NCBI GenBank assembly: GCA_013286765.1
Contig: JABDFB010000002.1
Location: 5,833-69,832, forward strand
DNA: 64,000 bases
Direction of reading: 5' to 3'
Source: Deltaproteobacteria bacterium
GTDB lineage: Bacteria; Bdellovibrionota; UBA1018
Shown here: one piece after another, positions 59,749 to 64,000 of the stretch
How the letters are laid out: each line of letters begins with the position of its first letter
Numbering within the stretch: position 1 is the stretch's first letter
The notes under the pieces: model-generated
The model's database searches: none
Told to the model about the DNA's origin: nothing
Seen by the model: the letters and a program-made list of their open reading frames with translations, nothing else
Made by a program: the position numbers and the translations under genes

Positions 59749-60756
59749 ATGGAAATTACAAAAGATATAAAATCACTTTTTGATGTTGCTTGTCAGACTT
59801 CCAGTACGGTCCTGATTACAGGCGAAACTGGCACTGGTAAAAGCTATTTGGCGAGAGAAATTCACCAAAATAGTTCTCGAAGTCAAAAAACATTCGTTTC
59901 TGTAAATTTGGCCAGTTTGCATGAAGGAACTTTAGAATCCGAACTGTTCGGCCATGAGAGAGGCGCCTTTACGGGTGCAGATCAAAAACGTATTGGAAAA
60001 CTGGAACTGGCGCAGGGAGGTACCGTCTTTCTTGATGAGATCGGAGAGCTCCCACCAAAACTTCAGGCGCGATTGCTAGAATTTTTGCAGTCGTGCACGA
60101 TTTCGCCGATTGGAAGTAATCGTGAAATAGAGCTCGACGTGCGTGTAATCGCTGCGACTCATCACAATCTTGAGCGAAGCATCGCAAAGCGGGAGTTTAG
60201 AATGGATCTCTATCATCGATTGCGAGTGATCTATTTCAATCTCAAATCACTCAGAACTCGACGTGAGGAGTTAGATTCTCTCATTCAGGAGTGCCTCGAA
60301 CAAGCGTTGCGCAAACATGGATCGGCAAAGATTGAAATTACACCGAAAGCATTAGAAAAACTGGAACGCTATTCTTGGCCGGGAAATATTCGAGAACTAA
60401 AGAATGCCCTCGAATATGCCAGCTTAGTAGCGCTAGGAAAGAACATCGATGTGCAACATCTGCCAGCATGGATGTTTGAAGAAAAGGCGTATTACGAAAA
60501 TGAGGCTGCTCGAGCGTTCGCTGTTCTAGGGGTCGCTGAAGTGCCTCTGACACTCGACTATCGGGCCACATTTGCACATTTTGAAAAGGAATACATTTTG
60601 CGTGCGTTAAGTAGATACGGAGGCAAGATTAATCGCACCGCAAGACAGATAGGGTTGAACAAGACAACGTTGATTCGAAGGTTGCGAGCTTACGGAATCC
60701 ACCCAGGGCATCGTGAGCCGGCAGAACAACCTGAACCAGTGGGTTCGGAAACCTAG
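59749..60756 (+). CDS. Sigma-54-dependent activator lacking a receiver domain
   Basis: About 335 residues. The AAA+ domain starts almost at once: STVLITGETGTGKSYLARE (Walker A), LFGHERGAFTGAD (sigma-54 contact), GGTVFLDEIGELPP (Walker B), DLYHRLRVIYFNLKSLRTRR (arginine finger region) and YSWPGNIRELKNAL. A Fis-type HTH (INRTARQIGLNKTTLIRRL) ends it. With no N-terminal sensor domain it resembles PspF, whose activity is set by a partner protein or by abundance. The ATG at 59749 has GAGG upstream; the frame opens at 59725. It lies upstream of the rRNA operon. Confidence 0.92.
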   Translation: MEITKDIKSLFDVACQTSSTVLITGETGTGKSYLAREIHQNSSRSQKTFVSVNLASLHEGTLESELFGHERGAFTGADQKRIGKLELAQGGTVFLDEIGELPPKLQARLLEFLQSCTISPIGSNREIELDVRVIAATHHNLERSIAKREFRMDLYHRLRVIYFNLKSLRTRREELDSLIQECLEQALRKHGSAKIEITPKALEKLERYSWPGNIRELKNALEYASLVALGKNIDVQHLPAWMFEEKAYYENEAARAFAVLGVAEVPLTLDYRATFAHFEKEYILRALSRYGGKINRTARQIGLNKTTLIRRLRAYGIHPGHREPAEQPEPVGSET

Positions 60757-60837
60757 CAGTCCGGAGAAACGGTGGAATCTTGCGGCTTTGAGGTGTCCCG
60801 AGATGCCCTCTGGGAGGCCATTGGCAAGAGGGGCTAA

Positions 60838-60895
60838 GAAAAAGTTAAAATTTTTTAAAAAATCTGTTGCAACCCGATATGGTCTTGGCTATTAA
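60838..60895 (+). promoter_or_regulatory. rRNA operon promoter with UP element
   Basis: TTGCAA (60867-60872), 17-bp spacer, TATTAA (60890-60895). The A/T-rich run at 60838-60863 immediately upstream is a classic UP element position, bound by the alpha subunit C-terminal domain in strong rRNA promoters. Confidence 0.7.
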
Positions 60896-60945
60896 GTCTA
60901 CCTCACCGCGACTGATTGGTTGTTTGAAAGACTGATATGAGCGGT

Positions 60946-60960
60946 TGATCTTTGACAATT
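60946..60960 (+). promoter_or_regulatory. boxA antitermination site of the rRNA leader
   Basis: TGATCTTTGACAATT is close to boxA TGCTCTTTAACA, which recruits NusB/NusE for rRNA antitermination. A second copy lies in the 16S-23S spacer. Confidence 0.65.
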
Positions 60961-61000
60961 AGGATGAATTTTTTGAAAGAGAAAGTGGGGGCAAGTAGGC
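60961..61000 (+). other. 5' strand of the pre-16S processing stem
   Basis: AGGATGAATTTTTTGAAAG through GTAGGC at 61000 is complementary, with small bulges, to 62832-62878 on the other side of 16S. Such a stalk brackets 16S in the precursor and is cut by RNase III. Confidence 0.7.
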
Positions 61001-61170
61001 CAGGCAGCCCTAGCACTCCTCCGGCGTAAGTTGGAGAGAACTGCAGGGTGATGTCGGTCGAATGCCTCGATCAATTTTCCAATGATATTGAGATAAATTG
61101 AGTGAGGACAAATTCGAATCAAGTTGAAAGATTATTTAAAGCGGCCTGAAAAGGCTGCTAAGAACAAGTT

Positions 61171-62734
<1,564 letters not shown>

Positions 62735-62831
62735 TCACTCCCGGAGCAATCCGTTTGGAGTCATCTTTTAGGTCATAGTCTCTGTTGAGGTCCTGAGGGA
62801 TTTATCTCTCAGACGATTTCCAGAGTAATTA

Positions 62832-62878
62832 GCCTACTTTGCAAACTTCCCCGCTTTCTCTCTCAAGGGATTCATCCT
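62832..62878 (+). other. 3' strand of the pre-16S processing stem
   Basis: GCCTACTTTGCAAACTTCCC through ATTCATCCT pairs with 60961-61000 (see that entry). It lies between 16S and tRNA-Ile. Confidence 0.7.
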
Positions 62879-62901
62879 ACTCTCTTTTTGTCTTCGCGCT
62901 T

Positions 62902-62978
<77 letters not shown>

Positions 62979-63395
62979 TTTTGTAAAATTACAGAATGTT
63001 AGGTTATAGGTAGCAACTGCGATTTTGTTAACGGGTAAAAGCTGATGCTTTATCAGGTTAAGTCGAAGCAGTGAATGGGTCCGAAGAAAAGAGAAAACAA
63101 AAAAATTTGTTGCTCAGGAAATCTTGAGCACTTGTTCTTTGAAAATTGAATAGAAAGTATAAAGTAAAGTTATGATTTTTGAGATTTTTAAAAAAATCTC
63201 GATCTCATCACTTGCTGAGGAAAAATAGAAGAATAATGTTAACGATCACTGATTTTAAGAATCAGGAACACGTTAAATGAGTCTATAACTACTGGAACTC
63301 CTAAGTGCGGGTTCTTAGTAGAAGTAGGCTCAGAGATCTGCGAATAGGCGAAGAGTCAAAGAGACTCTAAAAGAAAATCTGAGAAATCAGCTAAA
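62979..63395 (+). other. 16S-23S spacer after tRNA-Ile, with a boxA-like site
   Basis: No gene. TGTTCTTTGAAAATT at 63133-63147 is a boxA-like antitermination site preceding 23S. Several small hairpins (GAGATTTTT/AAAATCTC near 63180, CTGATT/AATCAG near 63249) probably belong to the precursor processing structure. Confidence 0.55.

Positions 63396-64000
<605 letters not shown>

Overview
The window comes from the chromosome of a Gram-negative (diderm) bacterium of moderate GC content. Signs of an outer membrane and LPS-type surface are the heptose enzyme GmhA, an ABC-2 polysaccharide exporter, CDP-dideoxyhexose genes, lipoprotein-type signal peptides and TatA. Two sigma-54 activators, two sigma-54-type promoters, an RNase E/G with an interrupted S1 domain and the general look of the 16S gene suggest a proteobacterial lineage of the former Deltaproteobacteria/Bdellovibrionota kind. 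I cannot place it more precisely by eye; the complete 16S rRNA gene in the window would settle it. I see no insertion sequences, phage genes or CRISPR arrays.

Layout. 1-453 is the tail of an unrecognised basic protein. 493-6767 (minus strand) is a compact nucleoside-catabolism operon read deoC-deoB-deoA-PNP-cytidine deaminase-amidohydrolase, with stop/start overlaps at several junctions and a 13-bp tandem repeat between deoA and the phosphorylase. 7311-11492 holds an RNase E/G with large low-complexity inserts, then prmA. 11550-32508 is a surface-polysaccharide locus: gmhA, a transaldolase, rfbH, glycosyltransferases (two tandem paralogues), an operon of NeuB-like synthase, HAD phosphatase, FGGY kinase, AroB-like cyclase and SDR, the Wzm/Wzt exporter, more glycosyltransferases and rfbJ-like/rfbF/rfbG. 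32505-42017 holds a CrtI/PYROXD2-like flavoprotein, a lipase-maturation-factor protein, valS, thiamine pyrophosphokinase, a PlsB-like acyltransferase and gpsA.

42304-48200 has a lone receiver protein, an RDD membrane protein, a small barrel-like envelope protein, and a two-gene secreted operon behind a near-consensus sigma-54 promoter. The second product of that operon is a transglutaminase-elicitor lipoprotein carrying a Pep-13-like motif. RRM protein, tatA and hpt follow. After tRNA-Pro comes an AT-rich block (48487-55171) of three exported proteins: a 1464-residue repeat protein, a HAD/DUF2608-like protein and a Ser/Asp-rich protein. 55497-60756 carries an NtrC-type regulator, an M19 dipeptidase, a DUF1634/TauE pair and a second sigma-54 activator. 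The window ends in an rRNA operon: promoter with UP element, boxA, 16S, tRNA-Ile, and the start of 23S.

How the parts work together. The deo operon and hpt form a nucleoside salvage/catabolic set. gmhA, transaldolase, the kinase/cyclase/SDR module, CDP-sugar genes, glycosyltransferases and Wzm/Wzt would together make and export a glycan with unusual sugars, possibly including a carbocyclic unit. The sigma-54 activators and promoters point to conditional control of secreted proteins.
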